Source: Seiridium cupressi (lineage: Eukaryota > Ascomycota > Sordariomycetes > Amphisphaeriales > Sporocadaceae). Taken from it: a stretch of 64,000 bases of DNA. The stretch lies in the NCBI GenBank assembly GCA_036674765.1, contig JARVKI010000013.1, positions 186,001-250,000 on the forward strand, given 5' to 3'. A model generated the notes under the pieces. That model searched no databases and had not been told where the DNA came from. It worked only from the letters and a program-made list of their open reading frames with translations. Below are positions 24,197 through 34,984 of this stretch, piece after piece. Position numbers and translations under genes: made by a program. Position 1 is the stretch's first letter. The number at the start of each line of letters is the position of its first letter.

Positions 24197-24560
24197 ATAA
24201 ATGAGCTGGGTTTGACTAAGGATATTGTCCATTGATTTGGCTAGCATTGAAGAATGCGCTCGATACGAAGAAGGCTGGGATTTATCGCGGGATTTTCCAA
24301 ACATTTCTCACGCAATTTTGGAAGGCTTTTCGCTTTCAACGTCTTTATGGCCAAAGACCTTTGGCGGTATTCGGCGTTTTGGGCCATCGCCGAAATGCTG
24401 GGCAAGAGACCACATTTACGGGGAGGTGCCTCGAAGGGCACAAAATTCGAGTTGTACATCCTATTCTATCAACGGTCGCATTGGTAATTCATCAGTTCTC
24501 TTCTCGCCATTGAGCAGACGAGGTACTTCCATCCCATACAATTATCACTTGTTAACATCA
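24197..24560. other. intergenic, upstream of dehydrogenase
   Basis: Between the HET relic and the dehydrogenase start. Frames open across this piece on both strands, but the sequence is not protein-like. It may contain the last decayed codons of the HET gene and the dehydrogenase promoter. Confidence 0.4.
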
Positions 24561-25512
24561 ATGACGTCATATCCTCCAAAGGCACCTGAGAACGGTTTGT
24601 GAAAGCGTGCCAAAGTCAATTGATGGCATACTAAGACGGAAGATAGGTGCGAGCTTCACTTCCAGGACACATAGCAAACAGTACCCCTTTATCGCTGCAG
24701 CAAACCATGTCGGCCACAAAGTGCTTATCACTGGCGGGACTCGTGGCATCGGCCGAAGCACGGCGGTAGCTTTTGCTCGAGCTGGCGCCGCCGCAGTTGC
24801 CGTTGCAGACATATGCGAAGACTTTGACAAGCTGGCCCATGACATGATCGTCGCAGCCCAAGAAAATGCCTTCGATCCTCCGCAGATTATCCTGCACAAG
24901 CTGGACGTCACGGACGAGGAGAGCGTCCGCAAGTGCGCCGCGCTGATCCGGGAGGAATTCAAGGGCAAGCTTGACATCTTGGTCAACAATGCCGGCTTCA
25001 TGACGCCAGCCTTACCCGTCCCAGAGTCCGACGCGACGACGTGGTGGCGGACGCTGGAAGTCAACCTCAAAGGGCCGTACCTCATGAGCAAGTACTTCGT
25101 GCCGCTCCTGCTGTCGGCGACGGGCGGGCCACAGACCATCATCAACGTCAACAGTGTCGCGGCGCATAACCTCCGGCCCATGGCCAGCGCATATGGCACC
25201 AGCAAGTTCGCAATGCTGAAGCTGACCGAGTTCCTGCTTGTCGCAGCGGCTGAGAAGGGGCTGGTGGCTTATTGTGTGCACCCCGGTGCGGTATTGACGG
25301 AACTCGCTGAGAAGGGCATGCCCGCTGAGACGCTGGCTGGTCTGACGGATAGTCCTGAGTTGGCTGCGGCTACTGTTGCGTGGCTGTCCAGCGAGCGGCG
25401 AGACTGGCTCTCGGGCAGATACGTGAGCGCTACGTGGGATATGGAGGAGCTCGTGGCTAGGGAGAAGGAGATTGTTGACAGCGATAAGCTCAAAGTCAGA
25501 CTCGTGGTATGA
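24561..25512 (+). CDS. short-chain dehydrogenase/reductase
   Basis: Classical SDR with cofactor motif TGGTRGIG, the acidic turn VADIC after strand two, DVTDEE, NNAG, and the catalytic Ser (NSVAAHN) with YGTSK. The PG motif HPGAVLTE follows. The main frame has no ATG upstream of the cofactor motif; it opens with GTG at 24607. I place the start in a small first exon, 24561-24598 (MTSYPPKAPENG), joined by a GTGAAA..AG intron with a TACTAAG branch site to 24675 (291 residues) or 24666 (294 residues). Both keep phase. A YPPK-type leader is common in fungal SDRs of this group. The reaction is an NAD(P)-dependent oxidation or reduction of an unknown alcohol or ketone. No cluster partner is adjacent. 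The gene ends 130 bases from the convergent phosphatase gene. Confidence 0.85.
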
Positions 25513-25642
25513 GGTATTGTGAAAGTCATACAAAATCCAGCTCTATTCTGATCTAGTCTATCATCTTCAGTCGTGACCAAACAGAGTCCAGGGGTATCAT
25601 TGTCTATTCCATTCCGTTTTGTCCGTCCATCCAAAACACCGC

Positions 25643-26202
25643 CTACGCTTCTATCTCGACATCCGGAAAAATGTCCTTCAAGAAATTCTTCGAGTACTTC
25701 AAACACTGCGCATAGGCAAGCTCAAACCCTTGCTGGCCGCCATAATACGGATCTTGCACAACCTCGGCCTTGCCCGAGTCAGAGTACTCGCCGAACAGCA
25801 TGACCTTGGCCTTTGCACCCTCGGGCTTCTTCAATCGCTTCAGATCCGATAGATTCGATCGGTCCATGGCAAAGATGTAGTCAAAGGTCGCGAAATCGGA
25901 AGCTCGTACTTTGCGCGCTGCGTGCACGTAATCTGTGATGCCATACTTCTCGAGCGTGGACATGGTTCGGTCGTCTGGGTCATCGCCGGCGTGGTAGGCT
26001 CCTATTAGTTTATGCCCATTAGTGTTCGAACTTGCAAGAAGAGGCCAATTTGAGAGGGTGTACCTGTCCCGCAAGAGTCAATGGTTCCGATCCTTTCCTT
26101 GTACGGCGAGTCTTTCACGAGAGACCGAAACACGCCCTCTGCCATTGTAGACCGACAAATATTGCCGAGGCAGACGAACAGGACACTGGGCTTCTCCGAC
26201 AT
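25643..26202 (-). CDS. LTP1: low-molecular-weight protein tyrosine phosphatase
   Basis: Two exons, 26202-26064 and 26001-25643, give 165 residues, the normal size. The active-site loop VCLGNICRS contains the nucleophile Cys11 and Arg17 of the CX5R motif. The general-acid loop DPYY begins at Asp130. The junction reads DSCGTGAYHAGDDPDDR, matching the conserved SxGTxxYHxG segment of the family, which supports the splice. These cytosolic enzymes dephosphorylate phosphotyrosine and other small phosphoesters; yeast LTP1 is the model. The start MSEKPSVLFVC is the family start; the frame continues upstream but without ATG-led sequence of the right type. No defects seen. Confidence 0.94.
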
Positions 26203-26713
26203 CTTGGACTGGGCGTCGGCTAGAGTAACAAGCAAAATTGTCTCCTCGGATGTAAACGTGAGAGCCTGTGAGTTAGAAATGGAAGGGTCGAGTCGGTGAC
26301 GCTGTCGCAAAATATTGCCCCGCCAAAAGCAAAGGACTTCCAGGTTGGAACCCCTGAGCCAAGAGGCTAGTCTAGAGCTTAGCCATATATTTTAGGTGCG
26401 CTGCCGCATGGACAGAGCTGTCAAGAGCTGCAATCGAAAACGACATCAGCGTGGAATACGCGAAGCTTCCCTTTTTGGCATATGCCAGCCTTCATGGCAG
26501 ATTCTAGTCAAGTCAGGTATTTGGCCTATGTTGACATCGTATTATGCAGACACGTGAAAAATGAGTGTGTGTTGTAGTTGTATTGTTTTCTGGCAAGAGA
26601 GCTTCTCCGAGCCTCCTGCCCAAAGCTCAGTCATGTTCATTACAGTCTGGATATCATCTTCCACGTCTCGGCTTCTTCCCAAAAGCATCAATTGTTTCCA
26701 AGAACCCGGCCAA
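26203..26713. other. intergenic
   Basis: Upstream of the phosphatase gene and downstream of the CsbD-like gene, both on the minus strand. No coding region supported; the plus-strand frames here are mirror images of the CsbD-like gene or random. Confidence 0.5.
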
Positions 26714-27091
26714 TTACTCAATGGGCTTGGTCTGGGTCTGGTCCACTGTTGACGGGACGCCAGATGCCTTTTCCCTCAAACCACTGCCCACGGGCATAAC
26801 ACCATGCTTGGCGCCGATCCTTTGGTCCTCCTCCTGCATCTTCTGCAGCCCCTGCTGCTGCAACTTCTCGTTCCTCGTTACAGCACCAGCAGCGGCTTGC
26901 GCCGATCCCGTAGCTGTGTGTACTGCGCCTTGGAAGTCGCCCTTCAGCTTCTGGCCCAAGGTCGCGTCTGGGTGTGTAGATGGGTCGGCCGACTGAACAG
27001 TTGTGCCCTTGGTCGTGACGTTGGCGGCAGTGCCGTCCGGTTGGACTTCAGCGCTGTTGTGCTCGCCAAAAACGGTGCTCTTGTTAGGCAT
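26714..27091 (-). CDS. CsbD-like small hydrophilic protein
   Basis: Intact 125-residue frame starting MPNKSTVFGEHNSAEVQ, with no introns seen. The central part, GQKLKGDFQGAVHTATGSAQAAAGAVTRNEKLQQQGLQKMQ, has the composition and spacing of CsbD-like proteins (Gly, Ala, Lys and Gln, amphipathic). These are small stress-associated proteins whose molecular role is unclear. Fungal members are sometimes annotated as mismatched base pair or cruciform DNA recognition protein. There is no signal peptide or membrane segment; it is very hydrophilic and probably disordered in part. The C terminus ends in TKPIE. The family assignment rests on composition and pattern only. Confidence 0.75.
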   Translation of the reverse strand: MPNKSTVFGEHNSAEVQPDGTAANVTTKGTTVQSADPSTHPDATLGQKLKGDFQGAVHTATGSAQAAAGAVTRNEKLQQQGLQKMQEEDQRIGAKHGVMPVGSGLREKASGVPSTVDQTQTKPIE

Positions 27092-27539
27092 TTTGGGTAT
27101 GTAGAATGGGTGATTTGGTGATGCTAGATAAGTAGTAAGGTTGCAAATGCTTAGACTTTGAATTTGTTGATTTGTTGGAGTGTTAATGGTAATATGAGAA
27201 GAACAAGCCGCAGGAAACTCTCAGTCCAAGTGCTGGATATCAGTCGTCACATGTGCGCATCTCACATGACGTCATCTGCTGCCCACTCGCGGGCTCATTG
27301 GAAAGCTTCGCCAAGCAATTGTGTTTTGTTAAATTTATTTAAGAAAGCATAATAGCGAAGCTTTTACAAAATTAAATGAGGACCTAAAAATACGCTAAAA
27401 AAGATTTACAGGCGCTATTAATTAAAGGGTCGGTTTTAATAATTATAGTAGTTAAAAGTTCGAAAAATAATGAGCTACCGACGCCACGATTTTTTGGAAA
27501 CGTTAGCCACGGGGAGTGGGGCAGGCGGCAGGCGGGGGT

Positions 27540-27560
27540 CCAGGGGGGTGCCCCCCTAGG
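27540..27560. repeat. GC-rich inverted repeat
   Basis: AGGGGGG at 27542-27548 and CCCCCCT at 27551-27557 form a 7-bp stem with a two-base loop, inside a G-rich stretch (27517-27548). It lies at the border between AT-rich DNA and the minisatellite. It could be a mobile-element end, but no partner end was seen. Confidence 0.6.
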
Positions 27561-27570
27561 AATCAACCCC

Positions 27571-27720
27571 TCCATCGACGAGCTCCATTATCGACGAGCT
27601 CTATCATCGACGAGCTCCAGCCATACTGATGAGCAGCAGTGTTACCAACGAGGACGTCCATCAACGAGCTCCTCCATCGACGAGCTCCTCCATCGACGGA
27701 CTCCCTATCAACGAAATATT
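27571..27720. repeat. 16-bp minisatellite
   Basis: Unit TCCATCGACGAGCTCC. Three copies at exact 16-bp spacing occupy 27571-27618 and four, the last two diverged, occupy 27657-27720. The 38 bases between include a weaker copy (27641-27656, ACCAACGAGGACG). The unit contains the palindromic GAGCTC. It does not keep a reading frame (16 is not a multiple of three), so it is non-coding. Confidence 0.85.
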
Positions 27721-28938
27721 CAATACAAAGGCTTCAGCCTTTGGATTTTAGCGTATCCAAATTGGGAAATCCAGAGGAGCTTTCCTAATTTTAGCGAATT
27801 CCCCAGTACTCCAATCGAATTCGCTATCAGGTCTTGTACATGTGGATATACAATCCTGATCACCGATTGGTGCCTGTCTACACATTGTAATGAAGGTTTG
27901 ATTCTTATCATTATTGGCATATTTTCAGTCGATTCCATCAGGACGAAGATGCTTCTTGGCATCCGGTATTGGCAGCTATGTAGAGACGATTTTGTTCGCT
28001 TAACGTTATCATACTCTCCGCAGCTTGGTGTAAAAATAGTTGCTTGTCTAGTGTCACGCTAATAAAGCAACCTCACACAGGTTGTGAGTTGCACCTCCGT
28101 ATTCTAGGCATCTTTGTGAAGTGACTCATGTCAATACATCATATACTTCATGTTGTTTGTCCTGCGACTTACTTGGGCCTAGATATGTAGTCCATTGCGA
28201 TGTGTTGGCACATTGACTGCTGAAGACGCGTGGGGGTCAACCGACAACCGAGAATCGTTCTCGCCAAAAGCGAAGCGACTGGAGACGATGTAACGGCAGG
28301 CGGGCCGATGCGTAAACTCTATACACTCACCGGAATGGCATCCGCTGGTCAAGTGGCCGCCACAATAGCTTGTTTGTGGAGGTTTTCAACGGTCTTCAGG
28401 GAATTGCAAGCCACCGACACGAACACGATTGTTGCAGATACCAGCTTTGTCGATCGGAAGGGCGGTCCGATAAATGTGTTTAACCCGTACTTCCACGCCC
28501 AAAGATGCTTGACCGAAAGATTACCGTTGCTGTGCCTTCAGGAGAGGCCCATCTCACGAATTATCGTGGCGCCGTGGGCTGACCAATACAGTCAGATTAA
28601 ATACCAATAGCTTACGCCTCTCAGCAGCATCCTTGAGCCTCAACGTATCTCGCTTCGCCGTATGCAGTACCCGCCGCACCCGATTGGTTGGATTAATCAT
28701 AAACCGCTGTCCCGGAAAAGGCATCCTCCCTCGCAATCAGGAAACGGTTCGTAAGAAACCATGATGGTATGAATAATGTCATGCAAGGTGTCGAATTGAC
28801 CGGTAGACGATGACGGTGCAGTGTCGAAGCACATTGGAGAGACTAGCATATAAATAGGGAGTAATTCGTAAAATGAACAACAAGAATATCACCAGCATCT
28901 TCATCACATTTAATACGGCTTCCATAAGAATTGCAAGA

Positions 28939-29422
28939 ATGATCTTCTCGCGCGTCGCTTCCCTGGCTCTCATTGCTGGTCTTACCATGGCCTGCGAGCA
29001 GTGTGTACACCCAGGCAACTTCACCGGGTCTGGTATGTCATAAATGCCATACAGCTGCGTGATCTTAGTTAACACGACCTTAGTGGCATGGTACACGAAT
29101 ACCTCGAACATCTGCCTCGGTGAACTTCCAACCATCGCGGCCGCTACTCCTCACCATTTCTGGGACCCTCGTGATGAGGCACCCTGCGGCATGGCAATCA
29201 CTGTGACAAACCCAAGTAAGCCAATCCTGCCCTCCCTCCCAAGACTTGAAAGGCTGACTGTTCTCAGACACGGGAAAGAGTATTGTCGCCATCGTCGCTG
29301 GCCAGGATGAGACTCTGGCCGGTGATAACTTACTCCTAACTACTGCCGGATTAGCTGGTCTTGCACCGGACGCCAACCCCAACCATGTTCCGGCCGCAGT
29401 CGAGTGGACTTTCAATGGTTAG
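28939..29422 (+). CDS. small secreted double-psi beta-barrel (expansin-like) protein
   Basis: Three exons, 28939-29032, 29084-29215 and 29268-29422, keep phase across two short introns (GTATGT..TTAG and GTAAGC..CTCAG) and give 126 residues. Residues 1-18 (MIFSRVASLALIAGLTMA) are a signal peptide. The mature part follows the pattern of RlpA/expansin-like double-psi barrels: SVAWYTNTSNICLGELPTIAA, then DEAPCGMAITVTNPNTGKSI with the usual CG, then a DETLAGDNLLLTTAGLAGLA segment, and the end VPAAVEWTFNG (family end usually V.W.F). Members are secreted wall- or plant-interacting proteins, usually without enzyme activity. Each exon is too short to stand out alone. Four Cys are present, all in the first two thirds. 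Moderately confident about fold, confident about splicing. Confidence 0.78.
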
Positions 29423-30328
29423 ACCGTTATAAAGGAAATAACTAGACATAAGGGTAGAATGATTACTTACACTTAACGTATAAAAATCGTGGACATATCA
29501 ATACTAGACATAAGATAATGGTATCAATTTAGTTAGAACAAGACTGCGATCACAACTGCATTTTCCTCTAACGTCCTCCGGTGAATTGATGAGTTTCAAG
29601 ACTGTCTATGATACCTCCTAATCGTCTGAACCAATAACCGATCTCTGACGGTTGGCGTGTGTCGGACTAGAAGTTCAGATCTCTAGGCTATTTTAAGAAT
29701 TTGGGATCGGGCTTGAATAAGTGTATTTAACCGAGTGTTTAACATGTTCAAATACCCTATTCACCCCGTTAAAGGCTATATGTGTATGGGTAAGATATGC
29801 CAACCCATGACTATCTAGTGTCTCGTTTTATCGAGGCCCAGGTCAGTCCTTCTGCAATATTACGCATCCACTATTATTTTTAATCGACCATGATGTAAAA
29901 GACAGCTGGAACTTCCTATGTGATACGAACTTGCAATATAGAACGACTGCCGGGTTGTGCAACGATGTTTGCCATTACATGTCTTCAACCCAGCAGGGTG
30001 CGGTAATGGAGAGCATGGAAAGAGGGAGCTCTTTACGGCTGTTGACAGCTGTACTGGCAATCGACCTTGAGGTCGTCGTCTTGGAGGAAAATACGGGCGG
30101 CCAAATCTTCATTGGAGACGAACTAAAAAAGATTGTGATGATTATGCGTAGGAGGTGCCTGGAATTATTGTTACACTGAGCAATAGAGTGGAATACTGAA
30201 TGGCTGCTGGTTGTGAGCTCTAACATAACTGGCTTTCACGTGACCCCACCAATTCCCTTCACACCGCGAATGTCCACGTCAAACGGACATAACATACCAT
30301 AGCCACGCCTACGGGCCCCTTGATCAAA
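29423..30328. other. intergenic, about 0.9 kb
   Basis: No gene supported. The first half is A/T-rich (29420-29520 and 29690-29780). Overlapping frames on both strands at 29860-30226 have no recognisable sequence. Confidence 0.5.
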
Positions 30329-31036
30329 ATGTCGCGAAAAGCACCGAAAGGAGAATGGATCGAGACGGTATGATTATTCGTTTTGAAATCCACTCTCATT
30401 TGAACCCTCGCTAACTTACCCCGCAGGACACGGGCAACAAGGTCAACCGCAAGGCCACCCTGATAGGGACCCAGCATATCATGCTCGGCGGCAAGACCGT
30501 CATCATGCCCGACGCCATGATCCGCGGCGACCTGGCGCGAACGATAGCACCTGGAGCCGGGAACGCGCCCGGCAGTAACACGGCGGTTTTCATCGGCCGC
30601 TACTGCTTCTTGAGCAAGGGCTGCTGCTTGCGACCGCCGGGACGCATCTACAAGGGGTGAGTCTTTGATCCTGATCAGTACACTCCCGCTTTGATTCTCC
30701 GCTGACGCAATCCACAGCGCTTTCACTTACATGCCTCTTCGCCTTGGTGATCACGTCTACATCGGCGAGGGGACCGTCGTCCAGGCCGCCACTGTGGGAA
30801 GTCACGTGCATATCGGCAAGGAGGTCGTGGTGGGCGAGTTCGCCATTGTCAAGGACTACGTGCAGATACTGGACGGCACCATCATACCCGCCAACATGGT
30901 GATACCGAGCTTCAGCATTGTCGCGGGCCAGCCTGCCCGCATCATTGGCGAGATCCCCGAGGGCGGACACGATGCGTTCGAGCTGAGGGACTTGTACAAG
31001 TCTGTCAAGACCACTGCCACAGCTCTGGGTGCCTGA
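30329..31036 (+). CDS. DCTN5: dynactin subunit p25
   Basis: Three exons, 30329-30367, 30427-30656 and 30718-31036, give 195 residues. The start MSRKAPKGEWIETDTGNKVNR matches the p25 N terminus (EYIET.SGNKV in animals). A left-handed beta-helix of hexapeptide repeats follows, seen as QHIMLGGKTVIM, DAMIRGDLAR, AVFIGRYCFLSKGC, LRLGDHVYIGEGTVV, VGSHVHIGKEVVVGEFAIV and the end VIPSFSIVAGQPARIIGEIPE. p25 sits at the pointed end of dynactin, the activator of cytoplasmic dynein, and helps load early endosomes; Neurospora ropy mutants include this complex. Compared with the animal protein there is an insert (about TIAPGAGNAPGS) between two coils. The first exon codes only 13 residues. Confidence 0.92.
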
Positions 31037-31453
31037 GCAACCCGGCTGTTCATTTTTCATATAAAGCAATGGCGTTAGGAGTCGCATGGCTGCTTGTATC
31101 CCGTATGACAGATATCCCTGTGGTATAATGGTGGGTCTGACGCCATAATACCATAAACAAAAGGATTCAACGAAGTGGCCCAACAGTTATCTTTGTCCTC
31201 GAGGATCATGACAATGGCCTCACTTCGACATTTTTGATGGTTGATTAGAAAACATCAAAGGGATAATACCATTGATGGTCGATGGCGACAAAGGCAAACC
31301 AAACGTATATCAAGCCCTGCACTTTGGAGATACGTTCCTGCATTCAGTCGACGGCCATTATACAGGTGTCTACCTTCCGCTCGCAGTCTCCCGAAAACAC
31401 TACCAAGCCACGGCTCTGTCAGCTCTGTCAGCTCTGTCAGTTCTGTCAAAGAC
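31037..31453. other. intergenic with a short tandem repeat
   Basis: Downstream of dynactin p25. Contains a 9-bp tandem repeat at 31413-31448, listed separately. No other feature supported. Confidence 0.45.
31413..31448. repeat. 9-bp tandem repeat, four copies
   Basis: GCTCTGTCA occurs three times without interruption (31413-31439) and a fourth time as GTTCTGTCA (31440-31448). It lies directly before the start codon of the small Cys-rich frame. The unit is three codons long and keeps that frame (SSV repeats when read in it). Confidence 0.85.
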
Positions 31454-31714
31454 ATGTGCAAGTCGTATCGCCTTGGAAATCGGTGCCCGGAATGCCATGA
31501 GGAGAGTCTGACTTGGGACGTGAGGGAGGCTTGTGCAAAGGTAAAGGGACATGGAGATAGTCCCAGGAGTTTATGTGAAGTCAGCGACGCCACCCTCACC
31601 CACAAATACACTCGTGCTTTATGTTTGGTATGCGAGAAAGAGCTTGCAGACTTGCGGATGAAGCCTGTTGTTCCGTTTTCCACTATGGAGGATGACTGGT
31701 ATTCATTTAATTAA
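31454..31714 (+). CDS. small Cys-rich (zinc-ribbon-like) hypothetical protein
   Basis: ATG-led frame of 86 residues starting MCKSYRLGNRCPECHEESL. Cys pattern: Cys2, a CPEC pair, a Cys in REACAKV, another in RSLCEV, and the pair CLVC. This spacing resembles small orphan proteins common in filamentous fungi that may bind zinc through CxxC pairs; no function is known. There is no signal peptide or membrane helix. The same frame is open further upstream through the 9-bp repeat but without ATG, so an upstream exon is possible. Length and cysteines argue for a gene; lack of a recognised family keeps confidence low. Confidence 0.4.
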   Translation: MCKSYRLGNRCPECHEESLTWDVREACAKVKGHGDSPRSLCEVSDATLTHKYTRALCLVCEKELADLRMKPVVPFSTMEDDWYSFN

Positions 31715-31970
31715 TTGATGTATATGTTATCCAATTCAAAACGCTGTACTTAATCCTATCTCGCTTGATTACTGAAGTAGCTGTTGAAATTGACGAAAAA
31801 TCATGTCAAGCTCATCAAGCTCGATTACCCCATGGCAAGCTTATTCCAGGCCCATCATTGTCGCAACAATCTGGAGCTTCTTACTTCCCGGCCTGAGGTC
31901 TTGATGCTCTCACGTCCAACAGTATCGTAGCCAGTTGTGAATTCCGCGGACGAACTATTAAACTTTACCA

Positions 31971-32624
31971 TCAATTCCTCCTCTTCTGGTGTTGTATCGT
32001 CGGGTACACCTCGATTGTCGGACTCACGGTGTCCTTGACCGGAGTCATGTTTGGCCCTCCGTTTTTGTCGTCCGGCGAAGCTTCGTCGACAAAATCTTCA
32101 CCTCCAGCCTCGCCATCTCTCGAGGTAGCGTGAGAGACCAATACCTCAGATTGGTGATGTCCGGTCGCGTCTTTGGATGTCTCGATGCATTTCTTGGCTG
32201 ACGCATCAATCGGCAGCGTACAGCGGCTGTCTGGTCTTGAACCGCTGCTGCCGTCTCGTGGTTCCAAGCTGTCATCCCCCGAAAGTCGTTGTTCCTTCGT
32301 ACAATCTGTGAAGGCGCTGCTCTCTAGCACTTGCGAAGCATTGTATTCCATCAGCGTCTCAATGAAGGATATCTCCAATATGCAGCGGGACTTGATCGTG
32401 TCTATGTCTCGCTAGTACTCGCATCCAGACTCAAGTCGAGCCGACAGAGCAGCGCATTTGTCGAGACATGATTTGAGGTGCTGTAGCAGTTTTTCTGCGG
32501 TGTAGCTGCCCGAGTGCTTATATTGATGCTGAGATACGGCGAAATCGTACCTTTCTAAGAAGCGGCTCGTTGGGGTCTGAACGCGCTTCTTAGAAAGTGC
32601 ATCGTTGCTTGGTGGTGGCGGCAT
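31971..32624 (-). pseudogene. 218-codon frame split by one amber codon
   Basis: Starts MPPPPSNDALSKKRVQTP and runs 70 codons to TAG at 32412-32414. The same frame then continues without further stops for 147 codons to 31971. Sequence on both sides of the TAG looks like one helix (LDKCAALSARLESGCEY, stop, RDIDTIKSRCILEISFIETL). The second part becomes polar and Asp/Ser-rich. No intron of usable length spans the TAG. I do not recognise the family. It may be a gene with a recent nonsense mutation, a 70-residue protein followed by chance frame, or read-through. No signal peptide or membrane helix is present. Confidence 0.4.
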
Positions 32625-34984
32625 GATAAAGAGACGAACTCGGGCCCTAGATTGCGCGTGGCAGTGATTGTTCGACGTGTATCAAATGCTTGGATGTGTG
32701 TAATATGCGGTCATGAAGCGCGGCCTATCAGAGGTTTTATCCTCTATTTGGGCATGAAAACAATGGCAACCACGGATTACTTTGGCCTTTGCGGAAGGTA
32801 CTTACCGCTTACAAGGCCTACCTCCTCTAAGGAATAAGAATAGCCCCGACTATATGTTCGTCTTGTAGGTTGGGTGAATAACTTGGACAGAAATTACATC
32901 GTTCTGTAACGTTCTGGCTGTATAAATGGAATTTCATAGATTCCACGTACATGGCATGGCCAGAAAAGGCATGAATTGTAAAAAGTCAGTAAAGAGTAGT
33001 AGTCATGACTAGTTGAGTGAAGTTTAATGCTTTGGCTCTGTGATGGAGATGCTGATCAAATAGTTTAAATTCCGAAGTAAGAGATGCAACGATATTGTGA
33101 GGTCTATTAGAGGCTGTACGCTGTTCAATCAAATGATCATGGGAGATCAGAGAGCGAGAGCCGAAGCGAAGCCGGCAGCAAACCAGCCGACGTATATAGC
33201 GCTGGGCGAGATTGGACGCCGCCAGGTCGAAGGTTGCCTGTGCTTCCGTTCGTGTATATACCGGTAGTTCATCAAGGACACGTTAGAGCACTAGACGGAA
33301 GGTTGCCAAGCCAGACAAGCAAAGGGACCAGTGGCGGCAGGGCCGGATTGGTGATGACCGTAGGAAGCGATGTCTTTACCATAGTACCTCAACGATAACT
33401 CTACTGGTAGAAGGTAACTGCCGCTGTGCTAGTCATGAACAATGGAAACACTCAGCACAGCAATGGTCGACAGTGAGAGCGTTGGTTTTGACAGTTGCCG
33501 ATACTATCTGTACGCCGCCCCGGAGCGGCTCCAGAGTGTAAAAAGAAAGCTTAACCCAGGATTACTGTAGTGCTTATAGTGGGTGGGAACTGCAACTCGT
33601 GAGGCCCAAGCAAGGTATACATGGTCCGTGCTTCCAGCGCCAGCGTCGTACCTGACACTAAACTCTCTTATGTACCATACATATTTCATTTCGCATTTCG
33701 ATCTTCAAATTATTGGCTTCCAACGTCACACCCCAGCTTTTGGCATCGGACCAAATCGATCTTGAATTACCACAAACCACGAGTGCACACCCCCGTCTCA
33801 GAAAAACACATCTTCGTCTTGTTCGGGGAGGAATTCAGCTCCATATAGGCAGCATCGGCTTCCATCTCCAACGAAGCCGGTGATGTTTCCACGCTAGAGT
33901 CCGCTTAAAGCGTCTTGTCAAAGCGCATCGCTGCAACACTGAACCTTCCATCGGATTGCCCCTGCATTTCAATCTACAGGGCTAGCCTAGACCTGACGAA
34001 TCAGCACGGGTGTAGACTGAAAGCCCCGGCAGCTATGACCCTAGCAGCTTCCGGGCTTGTTCAACCCCACGAAAACGCTGGCCTGCTACCTTTTCATTCC
34101 GACTTGTTCGTTCGAGGATGAAGCTCCATGCATGGAAAGAAAAGCATTGAGTCAAATCGACGCGTCAATTGTTCTGTGGTAAAGCATATAGAAGCTGCTC
34201 GAAAATGTCATAGCGGCTCTGCTGCAGGATTGCTTTTCGCTTTTCAGAAGTCGAGTCCTGCTTCGGAAGTCTTACCGACACCCACCTGGAGCAGGGAGCT
34301 ACCATAAAGCGGCTTGGACTACCGAGAGACTATTGTAACGCTCAGATACGGCGGCGTCCTTATCGCTCGTTTGGGCAGAGACCAAGCTCTCGTGATCCAC
34401 GAGTAGGTTGACGCCGCTGTTTCCAATGGTCGACTGTCTTTCCAGTTTCTGTCTGTCACGCAGGCGTACCGTGGTACAGTAGCTCGGCTCGAGGAATCTT
34501 GGTCGGGCCTCATGAGGGTGCGCCGAGATGCTCTGGGCTGATCTCGTACCAAAGAAGTTATCATCCATGCAAGCATGTCCATGCAACATTCGACAAGGGC
34601 CCCAGCACCTTCTCTCCGCCGAGATGCACAAGGTGATTGCGATAGAATTGGGGAACGGTCCTAGGCTAGTGGATTGAGTTTAGTTGGACATCACGACCAG
34701 GGGTTGCTGTTGCTTGTTTGGAATAAAAGGGTGTCCCGAGCTATTGTACCCGTCGATCTTGATATCTCTTACACTGATTCTCGACCCACACTCCGTCTTT
34801 TATAAAACCGTTTCGCATCATCTTTCACGTCGCAGTACAGAACCGGCCTCGCTCATTCTACCCATTTACTAAGAACTAATATTCAATCGACTGTACCCGG
34901 TGTCTGTCCAGCCATACATTACCCTCTTCTTCGCCGTCCATCTTTCGTATACTTCGACCAGACCTCCATCAACCCACAGTCAAA
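32625..34984. other. gene-free stretch, about 2.4 kb
   Basis: No gene supported on either strand; frames of 60-110 codons overlap each other and have no motif. The last 300 bases before 34985 are pyrimidine-rich and probably hold the promoter and leader of the CFEM gene. Confidence 0.5.

Larger units (their letters stand above)
27092..28938. other. gene-free stretch with repeats
   Basis: After the CsbD-like promoter the base composition falls sharply (27320-27470 is A/T-rich with TTAA and TATA words), as in DNA altered by repeat-induced point mutation. A GC hairpin and a minisatellite follow (listed separately). A small inverted repeat, CAAAGGCT-TC-AGCCTTTG, lies near 27725-27742. The 127-codon plus frame at 28230-28610 starts with GTG, has no motif and is not called. 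No transposase was recognised. Confidence 0.45.

Noticed and set aside
28230..28610. 126-codon plus-strand frame near the repeat region
   Set aside because: Begins with GTG, has no motif and no plausible exon partners; left as non-coding.
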